Below, piece by piece: positions 8,573 to 18,012 of a stretch of DNA of 64,000 bases. A program made the position numbers and the translations under genes. How positions within the stretch are numbered: position 1 is the first letter of the stretch; the number at the start of each line of letters is the position of its first letter. The DNA comes from Xanthomonas boreopolis (GTDB taxonomy: Bacteria; Pseudomonadota; Gammaproteobacteria; Xanthomonadales; Xanthomonadaceae): positions 19,034 through 83,033 of the forward strand of contig BNBA01000019.1 in the NCBI GenBank assembly GCA_014654535.1, read 5' to 3'. Under the pieces are notes generated by a model that searched no databases, had not been told where the DNA came from, and worked only from the letters and a program-made list of their open reading frames with translations.

Positions 8573-9721
8573 TCAGGCCTTCGGCGTGAGCTTCAACAAG
8601 CGCCCCCGGCTGCCGTCGCGTTCGTCCTCCAGCAGCCAGAGCGCGCCGTCCGGGCCTTGCTCGACCTCGCGGATGCGCGCGCCCATGTCGTAGCGTTCGG
8701 CTTCGCGCGCCTGCTCGCCATCGAAGGCCACCCGCACCAGCACCTGCGAGGACAGGCCGCCGATGAAGCCATCGCCCTTCCATTGCGGGAACAGCGTGCC
8801 GCTGTAGATCACGAAACCGGCCGGGGAGATCACCGGGTTCCAGGTGATCTTCGGCGCGGCGAATTCCGGACGCGTGTCGTGGTCGGGGATCGGGCGGCCG
8901 CCGTAGTGGTCGCCATTGGAGACGATCGGGTAGCCGTAGTTGGCGCCGCGCTCGATCAGGTTGAGCTCGTCGCCGCCCTGCGGCCCCATCTCGTGCACCC
9001 ACAGCCGGCCCTGCGCGTCGAAGGCGATGCCGAGCGCGTTGCGATGGCCCAGCGACCAGACCTGCGCGGCCACGCCGCCGCGGGACGCGAACGGGTTGTC
9101 GGCCGGTACCCGGCCGTCGTCCTCGAGGCGGACGATCTTGCCGAGGTTGCCGCCCATGTCCTGCGCCGGGTCGAACTTCTGCCGCTCGCTGGAGGTGATC
9201 CACAGCTTGCCGTCCGGGCCGAACGCGAGCCGGTGGCCGTAGTGGCCGCGGCCCTCGACCTTGGGTACCTGCCGCCAGATCACCTGCAGGTCCGACAGCG
9301 CGCCACCGCCGGCGTCGTCCAAGGCCAGCCTGGCGCGGGCGACCGCCGCGCCGCGGGTATCGCCTTCGCCGGCTTCGGCGTAGCTCAGGTAGATCCAGCC
9401 GTTGCGGGCGAAGTTCGGGTGCGGCAGCACGTCGCCGAAGCCGCCCTGGCCGCCGTAGGCCACCTCCGGGACGCCGGTGACCTCGCCGGTACGGCGGGTG
9501 GCCGGGTCGAAACGCTTGAGCGCGCCGCGCTTCTCGCTGACCAGCAGCGTGCCGTCCGGCAGGAAGCTCATCGCCCAGGGCTCGTCGAACTTGCCGAACT
9601 CGGTGGCGGCGAACGGCCATTGCGCGCGCGCCACCGCGGCCGGCGCGACCGTTTCGGCGGCGCAGGCGCCGGTGGACAGGGCAAGCAGGGTGGACAAGGC
9701 GATGATCGAAGCGCGGGTCAT
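8573..9721 (-). CDS. PQQ-dependent aldose sugar dehydrogenase-like protein (YliI/Asd family)
   Basis: The 382-residue protein starts [20 protein letters not shown], an N-terminal export signal with either a weak lipobox or an ordinary cleavage site, so it is periplasmic. The rest is a six-bladed propeller of the soluble sugar dehydrogenase/sorbosone dehydrogenase family: [50 protein letters not shown] and [12 protein letters not shown]. Relatives oxidise aldose sugars with PQQ. I see no PQQ synthesis genes here, so cofactor use is inferred. The ATG at 9721 is preceded by GGAGAGACC and begins the signal peptide. The frame is open upstream but lacks conserved sequence. Confidence 0.85.
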   Translation of the reverse strand: MTRASIIALSTLLALSTGACAAETVAPAAVARAQWPFAATEFGKFDEPWAMSFLPDGTLLVSEKRGALKRFDPATRRTGEVTGVPEVAYGGQGGFGDVLPHPNFARNGWIYLSYAEAGEGDTRGAAVARARLALDDAGGGALSDLQVIWRQVPKVEGRGHYGHRLAFGPDGKLWITSSERQKFDPAQDMGGNLGKIVRLEDDGRVPADNPFASRGGVAAQVWSLGHRNALGIAFDAQGRLWVHEMGPQGGDELNLIERGANYGYPIVSNGDHYGGRPIPDHDTRPEFAAPKITWNPVISPAGFVIYSGTLFPQWKGDGFIGGLSSQVLVRVAFDGEQAREAERYDMGARIREVEQGPDGALWLLEDERDGSRGRLLKLTPKA

Positions 9722-9873
9722 GGTCTCTCCGGAGGCAACCAAGGGACGGATTGGCGGACGGGGCGGCCGCGACGCCGGCGACGGATGCGCCGGCAGGGGA
9801 GGGTGGTTTACCTTACACGCCCCGCCGGGCCCGTGAGGCCTCGGCATCGGCCACGGAAAACGGAGTTTCGATC

Positions 9874-10311
9874 ATGCAGAACGTGTCACGGACCTCGCCG
9901 GCCTTCATCGCCGCCTCGTGGGTCGCCTTGCTGCTGGGCAGCGTGGCCTACCTGGTCGGCCTGTGGAATGCCCAGATGCAGCTGAACGAGAAGGGCTACT
10001 ACTTCACTCTGCTGCTGTTCGGGCTGTTCGCCGCCGTGTCGTTGCAGAAGAGCGTGCGCGATCGGCTGGAGGGCGTGCCGGTCACCGCCCTTTACTACGC
10101 CCTGTGCTGGTTCGGCCTGCTCGCGGCGCTGGTGCTGCTGGCGATCGGCCTGTTCAACGCCACCTTGCTGCCGAGCGAGAAGGGCTTCTACGCGATGTCC
10201 TTCGCCCTGGCGCTGTTCGGTGCGGTGGCCGTGCAGAAGAACACCCGCGACGCATTGGCGCAGCGCGAAGAAGGCGAGCCGGCGCAGCGCGTATCGCCGC
10301 CGCTGGACTGA
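9874..10311 (+). CDS. yiaA: YiaA/YiaB two-helix domain inner-membrane protein
   Basis: A 145-residue protein with four hydrophobic segments arranged as two similar halves. Each half has the pattern GLWNA/GLFNA...EKGYY/EKGFY...LFG...A..QK..RD ([20 protein letters not shown] and [20 protein letters not shown]). This internal duplication is the signature of the YiaA/YiaB family, whose function is unknown. The ATG at 9874 follows a CGGAG element (9861-9865) and begins the family sequence. It is divergent from the sugar dehydrogenase, with 152 bases between the start codons. Confidence 0.85.
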   Translation: MQNVSRTSPAFIAASWVALLLGSVAYLVGLWNAQMQLNEKGYYFTLLLFGLFAAVSLQKSVRDRLEGVPVTALYYALCWFGLLAALVLLAIGLFNATLLPSEKGFYAMSFALALFGAVAVQKNTRDALAQREEGEPAQRVSPPLD

Positions 10312-10330
10312 GCCGGAGGATCCGGCCGGC

Positions 10331-10657
10331 TCAGCGCCGGCCGTCCTGCCCGGCGATCTCGCGGGCGCTCTCCCAACCCCGCCGGACCGCGTGGCGGGCC
10401 TTGCTCCACGACAGCGAGCGCGGGCCGCGCTGCGCATCCCAGTTGCGGTGCAGTTCCGGTTCGATCTCGTCGTAGGCGCGCTCCGAGCCCCGGATGCGCG
10501 CCTCGTGGCCGGCCAGGTAGGCCGGCTCGTAATCCTCGAACAGTTCGCCGTCGGTGTAGTACGGCTCGCCGTTGAAGCGTTCGCGCCAGTAGCGCGACAC
10601 CAGTTCGCGGGTGCCGTCTTCCGGCACGCGCCCGGGGACCTGGTAGGAAACATTCAT
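10331..10657 (-). CDS. Conserved hypothetical protein, hydrophilic
   Basis: A 108-residue protein rich in charged and aromatic residues, starting MNVSYQVPGRVPEDGTREL. It has no signal peptide or membrane segment. The C-terminal portion (RSLSWSKARHAVRRGWESAR) resembles the tail seen in several small stress-associated proteins of Xanthomonadaceae, but I cannot assign a domain. It is convergent with the YiaA-like gene (19 bases apart) and divergent from the membrane-protein gene at 10803. Function unknown. Confidence 0.7.
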   Translation of the reverse strand: MNVSYQVPGRVPEDGTRELVSRYWRERFNGEPYYTDGELFEDYEPAYLAGHEARIRGSERAYDEIEPELHRNWDAQRGPRSLSWSKARHAVRRGWESAREIAGQDGRR

Positions 10658-10802
10658 GGCGGCATTCCTCCGCGAGGACGGGCTTCCACCCTAGAGGGCC
10701 GGTGGTTAAACCCGGCGGCAGGACGGGTGACGGCGCAATGAAGCCCGCGGGCGCGCGGCGGCCGGTCGGCGTAGCATCGCCGCACCGCCCGAGGATTCCG
10801 CG

Positions 10803-11306
10803 ATGGCTGCGCAACCGTTGACGATGCTGACGCCGTACCTGGCCATGGCCGGCGTGGGCTGGCTGTACTACCGCCGGCTGCGGCGCCATTTTGGCTACCA
10901 GCGCTGGCAACCGCGGCGCACCTGGTTCCGGGTGGCCTTGTTGGGCGTGGTGATCGTGTGCCTGGCGCTGGTCGGCTGGGCGCTGCCGCGCCTCGTGCCC
11001 GGCATGGCGCTGGGCGCTCTGGCGGGCGTGGCGCTCGGCCTGCTGGCCCTGCGCCATACCCGCGTCGAGTTGCGCGACGGCGTGCCCGGCTATACGCCCA
11101 ATCCGTGGATCGGCGGTGCGCTGAGCGTGCTGCTGCTGGCGCGCCTGGCCTGGCGCTGGAGCCAGGGCGAGCTGTCCGGCGGCCTGCAGCAGCCTGCGCA
11201 GGCCAGCCCGCTGACGCTGGCGCTCGCCACGGCGCTGGTCGCCTACTCGCTGACCCAGTGCATCGGCCTGCTGCGCCGGATGCGGGCGCTGGCTGCGGTC
11301 AGGTAG
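10803..11306 (+). CDS. Multi-pass membrane protein of unknown function
   Basis: A 167-residue protein with about four or five hydrophobic segments (near residues 6-22, 44-62, 66-84, 101-115 and 134-155). The basic connector YYRRLRRHFGYQRWQPRR suggests a cytoplasmic loop. Its size and layout recall CcdC/DUF1453-type proteins, but the resemblance is weak. Its last 8 bases overlap the end of the convergent gene at 11299. No function is proposed. Confidence 0.7.
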   Translation: MAAQPLTMLTPYLAMAGVGWLYYRRLRRHFGYQRWQPRRTWFRVALLGVVIVCLALVGWALPRLVPGMALGALAGVALGLLALRHTRVELRDGVPGYTPNPWIGGALSVLLLARLAWRWSQGELSGGLQQPAQASPLTLALATALVAYSLTQCIGLLRRMRALAAVR

Positions 11307-11796
11307 CGGCCGAGGCGGCTTCGTAGGGCAAGGCGGTGGCGCCGGCGGACAGGATCGCCGGCTCGGCGGACGCGAGTACGTCATCCTCGGCGTCCACCAC
11401 CAGCAGGATGCGGCCGGCTTCGATCTCGCCCTCGAAGCGGCGCCGGACCGGATCGGGGACGGTCGCGCCCACCAGCGCCGAGGACCAGGTGCCCACCAGG
11501 GCACCGGCCAGGGTCATCACGCCGACCCCGGCCAGGGTGAGGCCGAGCGGCGGGACCGCCACCGCGACCAGCCCGGCCAGGAGGCCTGCGGCCCCGCCGC
11601 CTGCGGCGCCGCGCAACGCCGCGGGCAGGAAATCCGTCCTGGCTTCCTTGCGGTCGTCGGGTATCGCCTGCAGCTCGATGTTCGAGCGTGCGATCAACGA
11701 CAGGGCGTCGTTGTCCACGCCCGCCTCGCGGGCCGACTGCAACGCGCGCTGTGCAGTGTCCACGTCGGGTGCGCTGTAGACACGGCGGGTCTTCAT
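11299..11796 (-). CDS. Glycine-zipper membrane protein, stress-protein-like
   Basis: A 165-residue product starting MKTRRVYSAPDVDTAQRALQ. The first 60 residues form a soluble domain of the kind found in YflT/DUF1269-like stress proteins. A glycine- and alanine-rich membrane hairpin follows (AAGGGAAGLLAGLVAVAVPPLG, then GVMTLAGALVGTWSSALVG), then a hydrophilic tail (RILLVVDAEDD). Starting further upstream adds only unconserved residues. It lies among other small stress-type genes. Identification is by architecture only. Confidence 0.65.
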   Translation of the reverse strand: MKTRRVYSAPDVDTAQRALQSAREAGVDNDALSLIARSNIELQAIPDDRKEARTDFLPAALRGAAGGGAAGLLAGLVAVAVPPLGLTLAGVGVMTLAGALVGTWSSALVGATVPDPVRRRFEGEIEAGRILLVVDAEDDVLASAEPAILSAGATALPYEAASAAT

Positions 11797-11892
11797 CGAG
11801 GCTCCTCCGCATCGGGACGATGCGGCCACCTTCATCGGCGCCGGGTTACCGGCCCGTGATGCGGCGTGAGCCCCGTGCGAGGGCGCCGGGGC

Positions 11893-13188
11893 CTAGCGCC
11901 GCGGGAACAGGTAGATCACCGTCCCCACCAGGATCGCCACGGCGGCGGCGAGCAGGTTCTGCCAGCTCGCGCTGGCCAGCAGCGCCAGCGTCAGCAACAG
12001 CGCCAGCACCGGGATCAGCGGGCCGCCCGGCAGGCGTACCGCGTCCTTGCGGTCGCGGTAGCGGCGCGCCAGCACCAGCACCGCCGCGGCAGTGCCGAGA
12101 TAGGCCAGCAGCCGGGTGACCATCGACAGCAGCGCGAGCTGCTCGAAGGAACCGCTCAGCGCCAGCGCCAGCGAGATCGCGAACTGGATCAGCACCGCCA
12201 CGTATGGCGTACGGAAGCGCGGGTGCACCGCCGCCACCCATTTCGGCCCGTAGCCGTCCTGCGCCAGCGCGAACAGGAAGCGCGGCCCGAGCATCACGGT
12301 GTTGCTGGTGGTGCCGAGGATCGAGATGGTGGCGCCGACGGTGAGCAGCAGCGCCAGCCCTTCGCCGCCGAAGCGCGCGGCGGCGTCCGCCAGCGGCGTG
12401 GCCGAGTCCGTCAGGTTCGGCAGCGTGCCCTGCGCGACCACCTGCACCAGCACGTAGAGCGAAGTGACGGTGACGATCATCACCATCAGCGCGAACGGCA
12501 CGTCGCGGCGCGGATTGCGGTACTCGCCGGCGGCGGCCGGGATGTTCTCGAAGCCGGCATAGGCGAACAGCAGCAGCAAGGCGGCTTGGCCGAGATTGCC
12601 GTAGTCGTGCAGGTCCGGGCGCGGCCCGCCCAGCGCCTGCCCCCAATCGACGTAGAACAGCCCGAGCGCGACGAACACCAGCAGCGGCACCAGCTTGCCG
12701 ATCACGAGGACCACCCCGGTGCGCGCGGCCGAGCGCACGCCGATCACGTTGATCGCGGTCAGCGCGCCGAGCGAGCCGACCACCACCAGCAGGCGGCCGC
12801 CGCCCTCGGCCGCGGCCGGCCAGAACCGCGCGACTGCATCGGCGAGCGCGTTGCCGAGCGCGGCGGCCGAACTGATGCGGGTCAGCCAGATGGTCCAGCC
12901 GACCTGGAAGCCGGCGAAGGGCCCGAATGCCTCGCGCGCGTACAGGTAGCTGCCGCCGGGCTTGTCGAAATAACTGGCGGCCTGCGCATAGCACGACACC
13001 AGCAGCGCGACCGCGAGCCCCGCCAGCACCACCGACGCCAGGCTGAAGGCGCCCAGGTGCAGGAACACCAGCGCCGGCATCAGGTAGATGCCGCTGCCGA
13101 TCACGTCGTTGATCGAGAGCCCGACGATCTGCCAGCGGCTGACCGCGCGCAGCAGTTGCGGCTTGTCGCCGGTGGCGGGGGCGCTCAT
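11893..13188 (-). CDS. APC-superfamily amino-acid permease
   Basis: A 431-residue inner-membrane permease with about 12 hydrophobic helices. The first helix carries the APC fold signature SINDVIGSGIYLMPAL. KPGGSYLYAREAFGPF and FAYAGFENIPAAAGEYRNPRRD are further family blocks. Substrate is probably an amino acid, possibly L-Ala or L-Glu given the neighbours. Its start overlaps the stop of the upstream L,D-transpeptidase gene by 4 bases (ATGA-type coupling), so it is translated with the cell-wall peptide genes. It is the last gene of this minus-strand group. Confidence 0.88.
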   Translation of the reverse strand: MSAPATGDKPQLLRAVSRWQIVGLSINDVIGSGIYLMPALVFLHLGAFSLASVVLAGLAVALLVSCYAQAASYFDKPGGSYLYAREAFGPFAGFQVGWTIWLTRISSAAALGNALADAVARFWPAAAEGGGRLLVVVGSLGALTAINVIGVRSAARTGVVLVIGKLVPLLVFVALGLFYVDWGQALGGPRPDLHDYGNLGQAALLLLFAYAGFENIPAAAGEYRNPRRDVPFALMVMIVTVTSLYVLVQVVAQGTLPNLTDSATPLADAAARFGGEGLALLLTVGATISILGTTSNTVMLGPRFLFALAQDGYGPKWVAAVHPRFRTPYVAVLIQFAISLALALSGSFEQLALLSMVTRLLAYLGTAAAVLVLARRYRDRKDAVRLPGGPLIPVLALLLTLALLASASWQNLLAAAVAILVGTVIYLFPRR

Positions 13189-13961
13189 GGCCGGGCCTCC
13201 AGCGTCGGCAGCGCCCAGGCGCGTTGCAGCCGCCTGTATTCGGCCTGCGGCAGCAGCACGAAGCGCGGCCGGGCCGCGGGGTCGAGCCAGGCGAGCAGGC
13301 GCTGCATGTCGGCCGGTTCCATCGCGGTGCAGCCGGCGGTGGCCTCGCCGGGCGTGCGCCACAGGTGGGCGAAGATGCAGCTGCCATGGCCGGGCACGGC
13401 GCGCGGGTTGTGCTGGATCACGAAGCCTTCGCGATAGCGGATGTCGCCGTCGCGGTGCAGGTCCATCCGCATCGGTTCGCTGGAGCCCTCGACCGCATCC
13501 GCGCCCACCTGCGCGGCATCGACGATGCGGTTGTAGAGCGGCGAATCCGGCACGTCCATGCACCAGTGCGTGGCCCGCATCGCCTGGTAGGGCATGGCGC
13601 TGTCGATGCGGTCGGCGTAGCCGAACGCAGGCCCGAGATCGAACACGCCGGCCGGACTGCGGCCATCGCCCTCGCGTTTGCGCGGGCCGCCGGACTGCGG
13701 CGGGTGGACGCCGTCGCCCCAGGCGCTGCCGTTGTGCCCGACCGCCACCGCGAAGGCCGGGGCCGCCGCGCGCCAGCCGTCGCCCTGCCGCTCGAAGGCA
13801 TGCAGCTCGCCCCGGGGCGCGTCCCAATCGGTGGTGACCACGACCACGAGTTGCCGGGCGGCCGCGGTCGGCGCGGTGGCGGCCAGGGCCGGGGCCGGGG
13901 CGCAGGCGAGCATCGCCAGCGGGGCCAGCAGGCGCAGCAGCAGGAAGGCGTGGCGGATCAT
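13185..13961 (-). CDS. Periplasmic L,D-transpeptidase (YkuD-like) family protein
   Basis: A 258-residue protein with a clear signal peptide (MIRHAFLLLRLLAPLAMLAC to about residue 28, ending PALAA). The catalytic region contains HLWRTPGEATAGCTAM, corresponding to the H-x-n-G...[ST]-x-GC-[TV] signature, with Cys as nucleophile. L,D-transpeptidases act on murein tetrapeptides, forming 3-3 crosslinks or cutting attachments. It begins 15 bases after the MurR/RpiR-like regulator gene ends and overlaps the permease start. An L,D-carboxypeptidase-like role in murein peptide processing is equally compatible. Confidence 0.82.
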   Translation of the reverse strand: MIRHAFLLLRLLAPLAMLACAPAPALAATAPTAAARQLVVVVTTDWDAPRGELHAFERQGDGWRAAAPAFAVAVGHNGSAWGDGVHPPQSGGPRKREGDGRSPAGVFDLGPAFGYADRIDSAMPYQAMRATHWCMDVPDSPLYNRIVDAAQVGADAVEGSSEPMRMDLHRDGDIRYREGFVIQHNPRAVPGHGSCIFAHLWRTPGEATAGCTAMEPADMQRLLAWLDPAARPRFVLLPQAEYRRLQRAWALPTLEARP

Positions 13962-13976
13962 GCGGGCTCCGGGGCG

Positions 13977-14852
13977 TCAGGATTCGAGCAGGCGCTGTAC
14001 CCGCGCCAGGTTGGTGGCCAGTTCGTGGTGCCGGCCCGGGTTGGCCTGGCACAGCAGCACGAACACGAAGTCGAGCAGATATTGCAGGGAGGCACGATAG
14101 AGCAGTTGCGCGATGTGCGCGGCGGGGTCGTGCGCGGAGACCGCGAGCGAGGCGTCGGCCATCGCGCGCAGCGGGTTGGCGGTGTGGCGGGTGATCGAGA
14201 CCAGCTTGCCGCCGGCGGCCTTGAACTCGCGGGCGACGTGGGTGAGCTGGGGCAGCTGGCCGAATTCGGAGAACATCAGCAGCACGTCGCCGTCGCGCAC
14301 GGCGGAGAGGTTGGACATCAGCAGGATCGGGTCGGCGTGGTGCACGCTGAGCACGCCGAGCAGCGACAGGCGCATGGCGAACTCGCGCGCGAACAGGCCG
14401 TCGTCGCCGATGCCGCAGACGAACACCTTGCCGGCCCGGTCGAGCAGTCCGACGATGGCCTCGATGTCGGGCCGCGGGTTGAGCAGGCGGGTTTCTTCCT
14501 CGGAGGCGGCCTTGCTCTCGCGCAAGGCCAGGTCGAGGCGGTGGTAGGCGTCGCCGTTCTCCTCGCGCGCGGCCTGGCCGGGCGCCGGGTTGCCGGCGCG
14601 CGCGACGGCCTCGCCGATCGAGTACTTCAGGTCGGGGTAGCCCTTGAAGCCGAGCTTCTGGCTGAACTTGACCACGCTGGACTGGCTGATGCCGAGGGCG
14701 CTGGCCAGTTGCTGGGACGAGTAGTCGCGCAGCAGGTGGGCGTTGTCGAGGATGAAATCGGCGATGCGGCGTTCGATCGCCGACATGCCGTCGCGCTCGG
14801 AGCGGATTTTCACCAGGGGCGGCATGGGAGGGATGGGGTCTCCGCGTGGCAT
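13977..14852 (-). CDS. MurR/RpiR-family transcriptional regulator (HTH plus SIS domain)
   Basis: A 291-residue regulator. The N-terminal HTH-6 domain is about residues 10-85 (MSAIERRIADFILDNAHLL, then SQQLASALGISQSSVVKFSQKLGF). A SIS sugar-phosphate-binding domain lies at about 130-260 (KVFVCGIGDDGLFAREFAMRL and DVLLMFSEFGQLPQL). E. coli MurR senses MurNAc-6-phosphate. Here the cluster handles murein peptides, so the ligand is uncertain. It heads a minus-strand group with the L,D-transpeptidase and permease. The nearest operator-like sites I can see are the pair at 17907-17953. An internal ATG at 14825 is an alternative start. Confidence 0.88.
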   Translation of the reverse strand: MPRGDPIPPMPPLVKIRSERDGMSAIERRIADFILDNAHLLRDYSSQQLASALGISQSSVVKFSQKLGFKGYPDLKYSIGEAVARAGNPAPGQAAREENGDAYHRLDLALRESKAASEEETRLLNPRPDIEAIVGLLDRAGKVFVCGIGDDGLFAREFAMRLSLLGVLSVHHADPILLMSNLSAVRDGDVLLMFSEFGQLPQLTHVAREFKAAGGKLVSITRHTANPLRAMADASLAVSAHDPAAHIAQLLYRASLQYLLDFVFVLLCQANPGRHHELATNLARVQRLLES

Positions 14853-14930
14853 CGGGTCAATCTAGCGGGTTTGGTGGTATCGCTGTTGCTTATCTTCCGC
14901 GGCAGCGGCGTCGTAGTCGATGAAACTGCT

Positions 14931-15299
<369 letters not shown>

Positions 15300-15339
15300 G
15301 CTGCGCGCTCGCAGCATGCGGCTTACGGGCGCGGCTAGG

Positions 15340-16437
15340 TCACGGCTTCAACATCTCCAGCCCGCGGATCTCGCGGATGCCCAGGCCCGGCGCATCGGTG
15401 ATGCTGATCTCCGATTCGTTGAAGATCACGCCGCCCTCGACGGGATTGAACTGGCCCAGCGACGGGCCGTCCAGGTCGACCTTGGTGATCACGTCGGACT
15501 TGGCCACCGCCAGGTGCACCGCCGCGGCGACGCTGATGCTCGACTCGATCATGCAGCCGATCATGCACGGCACGCCGTACAGGCCGGCGATGTCGGCGAT
15601 GCGGATCGCGTTGGACAGCCCGCCGGTCTTCATCAGCTTGATGTTGATGATGTCCGCGGCGCGCTTGCGGATCAGCTCGAACACCTGCTGCGGCGCGAAC
15701 ACGCTCTCGTCGGCCATCACCGGCGTGTTGACGCGCTCGGTGACGTACTTGAGCCCGTCGATGTCGGCGGCCTTGACCGGCTGCTCCAGCAGTTCCAGCA
15801 CCACGCCGGCGTCCTCCAGCGCGCGCATCGCGTGCACCGCCTGCTTGGCGGTCCAGCCCTGGTTGGCGTCCAGCCGCAGCAGGGCGCGGCCCTCGACCGC
15901 GGCGTGGATCGCCTTGACCCGTTCCACGTCCAGGCCGATGTCCTTGCCGACCTTGATCTTCAGCGAGTCGAAGCCGCGCTCCACCGCCGACAGCGAGTCG
16001 GCCACCATCTTGTCGATGTGGTCCACGCTGATGGTGATGTCGGTGGTGATCACCGGGTCGCCGCCGCCGAGCATCCGGTACAGCGGCGCGCCGTACAGTT
16101 GCGCCCACAGGTCGTAGACGGCGATCTCCACCGCCGCCTTGGCGCTGGTGTTGCGTTCCATCGACGACTGCACCAGCGCGGTGATGCGGTTGAGGTCGGC
16201 GATGTCCTGGCCGATCAGGCGCGGCTTGATGTGGCGCTCGATCGCCTCGACGATCGAGCCCAGGGTGTCGCCGGTGATCGGCGGCGTCGGCGGCGCCTCG
16301 CCATGGCCGACGTGGCCGCTGTCGGTGCGGATCAGCACCACCACGTCCTCGACCGTTTCCACGGTGCGCAGGGCGGTCTTGAACGGCGTCTTGAGCGGCA
16401 CGCGCAGCATGCCGAGCTGGATGTCGGTGATCTTCAT
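15340..16437 (-). CDS. L-Ala-D/L-Glu epimerase (enolase superfamily)
   Basis: A 365-residue enolase-superfamily enzyme of the dipeptide-epimerase (YcjG/YkfB) type, converting L-Ala-D-Glu from murein to L-Ala-L-Glu so that it can be degraded. Visible motifs are the catalytic KIKVGK near residue 160, metal ligands in RLDANQGW, LELLEQP and MADES, and the second catalytic lysine in INIKLMKTGG. The MKITDIQLGMLRVPL start is typical. Its ATG overlaps the NlpC/P60 stop by 4 bases (16434-16437), indicating translational coupling. Family members can accept other dipeptides; the context strongly supports murein dipeptides. Confidence 0.92.
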   Translation of the reverse strand: MKITDIQLGMLRVPLKTPFKTALRTVETVEDVVVLIRTDSGHVGHGEAPPTPPITGDTLGSIVEAIERHIKPRLIGQDIADLNRITALVQSSMERNTSAKAAVEIAVYDLWAQLYGAPLYRMLGGGDPVITTDITISVDHIDKMVADSLSAVERGFDSLKIKVGKDIGLDVERVKAIHAAVEGRALLRLDANQGWTAKQAVHAMRALEDAGVVLELLEQPVKAADIDGLKYVTERVNTPVMADESVFAPQQVFELIRKRAADIINIKLMKTGGLSNAIRIADIAGLYGVPCMIGCMIESSISVAAAVHLAVAKSDVITKVDLDGPSLGQFNPVEGGVIFNESEISITDAPGLGIREIRGLEMLKP

Positions 16438-17885
16438 TCGTGGGTGCGGGGTCGGATGCGCTGGATGTTGGTGATGAGGTCGACGTAGTCGCTGGTGTCG
16501 CTGGCCAGCATCGGCTCGAGCGGGGTGACCGACACGCCGTTGAGGTGGCCGGCGACGCGCTTGCCGTCCGGGCCGGCCCAGCCGCCGCCGGCGGTGTCGT
16601 GGATCATGTAGGCCAGGCCGCCGTCGTGGCCCAGCGCGACCATCACGTGCCCCGGGATGTAGACCAGGTCGCCGACCTGGAGACGCTTCACCGCCGCCAT
16701 CCGCACGGCCTTGCCGTCGCGCTTGTCGAAGGCGATGCGGTCCAGCGCCGGGCTGACCGCCTGCGCGCTGGTGTTGCGCGGCATCAGCACGCCGAAGCTG
16801 CGGTAGATCTCCGAGACGAAGCCGCTGCAATCGCGCGTGCCGTAGTCGTGGCCCCAGCCGTAGCGCTCGCCCAGGAACTTGAAGGCCTGCGCGACGAGGT
16901 TGCGCGGGGTCAGCGGCAGGTAGTCGGCGGCGGTGTCGGCGGTGCGCGGCAGCAGCGCCGGCACCAAGGCCAGGCTGCCGTCGTCGTTGCGGACCGGCAG
17001 CTGGATCACCCACGAGGTGTAGGGCATCTGCCCGTTGACCGGCTGCCCGGGCGGCCAATCGGCCAGCACCGGCACGCGCACGCCCATGTCCAGTTGCAGG
17101 CGCGAAACCTGCGGCTGTTCCGGCGTGTAGGCGGTGAACGCGGTGGCGCCGGTGACGACGCGGTAGGGGCCTTGCCGGCCGTAGCCGAACACCTGCTCGG
17201 CGCTGCCGAGGGCGACGTTGCGCTTCTCGGTCCAGGCGAAGTAGCGCTCGCTGGCGACGAACAGCCACTGGCCGTCGCGGCTTTCGTGCAGCACGGCGAC
17301 CGTATCGCCCGGGAACAGCGCCGATTCCTGGAAGCGGTCGATGTCGGTGTCGCCGACGCGGCTGAACGCCCGCAGGGCGGTGGGAAAAGTGCGCAGTGCG
17401 GCGCGGCGCGTCACCAGCCCGTATTGCAGCGGGCGCGCGGCGGGCACCGCGTCGAGCGCCAGCGCGTCGACCAGGCCGTCGAGCGTGGCCGCGTCCAGAG
17501 GCCGGCCCTGCGCGTCGTAGAGCGTGCGTGCGGGACGCGCGGAGAGCTTGCCGACCTGTTCGCGCACCCAGGCCGCCGGCAGCGGCGAAGGCAGCGCGCG
17601 CAGGTCATGGATGGCCGGGTCCCGTTCGCGCATGCGCGCGTTCTGCGCGGCGATGCCGGCGCGGTCGAGGATCACCCGGTCGGGTTCGGGCTGGCGCGCG
17701 ATCCAGTAGTCCGGCGACAGCTGCGCGGGCGCGACCGCCACCACGCCGGTGGCCGGATCGATCGCCGGCGCCGGGACAGCGGCCTGGCGGGCGCTGGCGG
17801 GCAGCAGGCAGGCGGCCAGCAGCCATCCGGCCGCCGCGCGTGTCCAATGGAGGGTCCCGCGGCGTGGTTTCGCTTGAATCGTCAT
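16434..17885 (-). CDS. Exported NlpC/P60 cysteine peptidase with SH3-like domains
   Basis: A 483-residue exported protein. After the signal peptide (about residues 14-33), SH3-like regions occupy the middle (LPSPLPAAWV to about 300). The C-terminal NlpC/P60 domain has its nucleophile in GTRDCSGFVSEIYR and its His in PGHVMVALG. YkfC-type relatives cut the gamma-D-Glu-L-diamino acid bond of murein peptides, yielding the L-Ala-D-Glu handled by the next gene. The ATG at 17885 follows a GGGGGG-rich ribosome site (17891-17897). A divergent promoter region with operator-like sites lies directly upstream. Confidence 0.9.
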   Translation of the reverse strand: MTIQAKPRRGTLHWTRAAAGWLLAACLLPASARQAAVPAPAIDPATGVVAVAPAQLSPDYWIARQPEPDRVILDRAGIAAQNARMRERDPAIHDLRALPSPLPAAWVREQVGKLSARPARTLYDAQGRPLDAATLDGLVDALALDAVPAARPLQYGLVTRRAALRTFPTALRAFSRVGDTDIDRFQESALFPGDTVAVLHESRDGQWLFVASERYFAWTEKRNVALGSAEQVFGYGRQGPYRVVTGATAFTAYTPEQPQVSRLQLDMGVRVPVLADWPPGQPVNGQMPYTSWVIQLPVRNDDGSLALVPALLPRTADTAADYLPLTPRNLVAQAFKFLGERYGWGHDYGTRDCSGFVSEIYRSFGVLMPRNTSAQAVSPALDRIAFDKRDGKAVRMAAVKRLQVGDLVYIPGHVMVALGHDGGLAYMIHDTAGGGWAGPDGKRVAGHLNGVSVTPLEPMLASDTSDYVDLITNIQRIRPRTHE

Positions 17886-17906
17886 GGCAGCCCCCCGAAG
17901 CGTGTT

Positions 17907-17953
17907 CAAGAATATTTATTCGATACTTCCGTAATTGCAAGAATAAATTATTG
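17907..17953. promoter_or_regulatory. Twin operator-like sites and minus-strand promoter in the divergent control region
   Basis: Two related AT-rich near-palindromes, CAAGAATATTTATTCG (17907-17922) and CAAGAATAAATTATTG (17938-17953), start exactly 31 bases apart, about three helical turns. A minus-strand promoter overlaps them: -35 TTGCAA (17940-17935), 16-base spacer, -10 TAAATA (17918-17913). Site 2 also touches the -35 of the plus-strand promoter. Such placement could let one dimeric regulator control both halves of the murein-peptide locus. The linked MurR/RpiR-type regulator is the obvious candidate, by inference. Confidence 0.6.
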
Positions 17954-17979
17954 ACCAACGGTGCCGGTGCGTGTTACAC
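17951..17979 (+). promoter_or_regulatory. Candidate sigma70 promoter for the plus-strand transglutaminase/TonB-receptor genes
   Basis: TTGACC (17951-17956) and TTACAC (17974-17979) are separated by 17 bases. Transcription would begin near 17986, some 27 bases before the GTG at 18013. The -35 overlaps the end of operator-like site 2. Confidence 0.5.
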
Positions 17980-18012
17980 CGCCGTTACCACCTGCACCGG
18001 GGAAGTGTCGTC

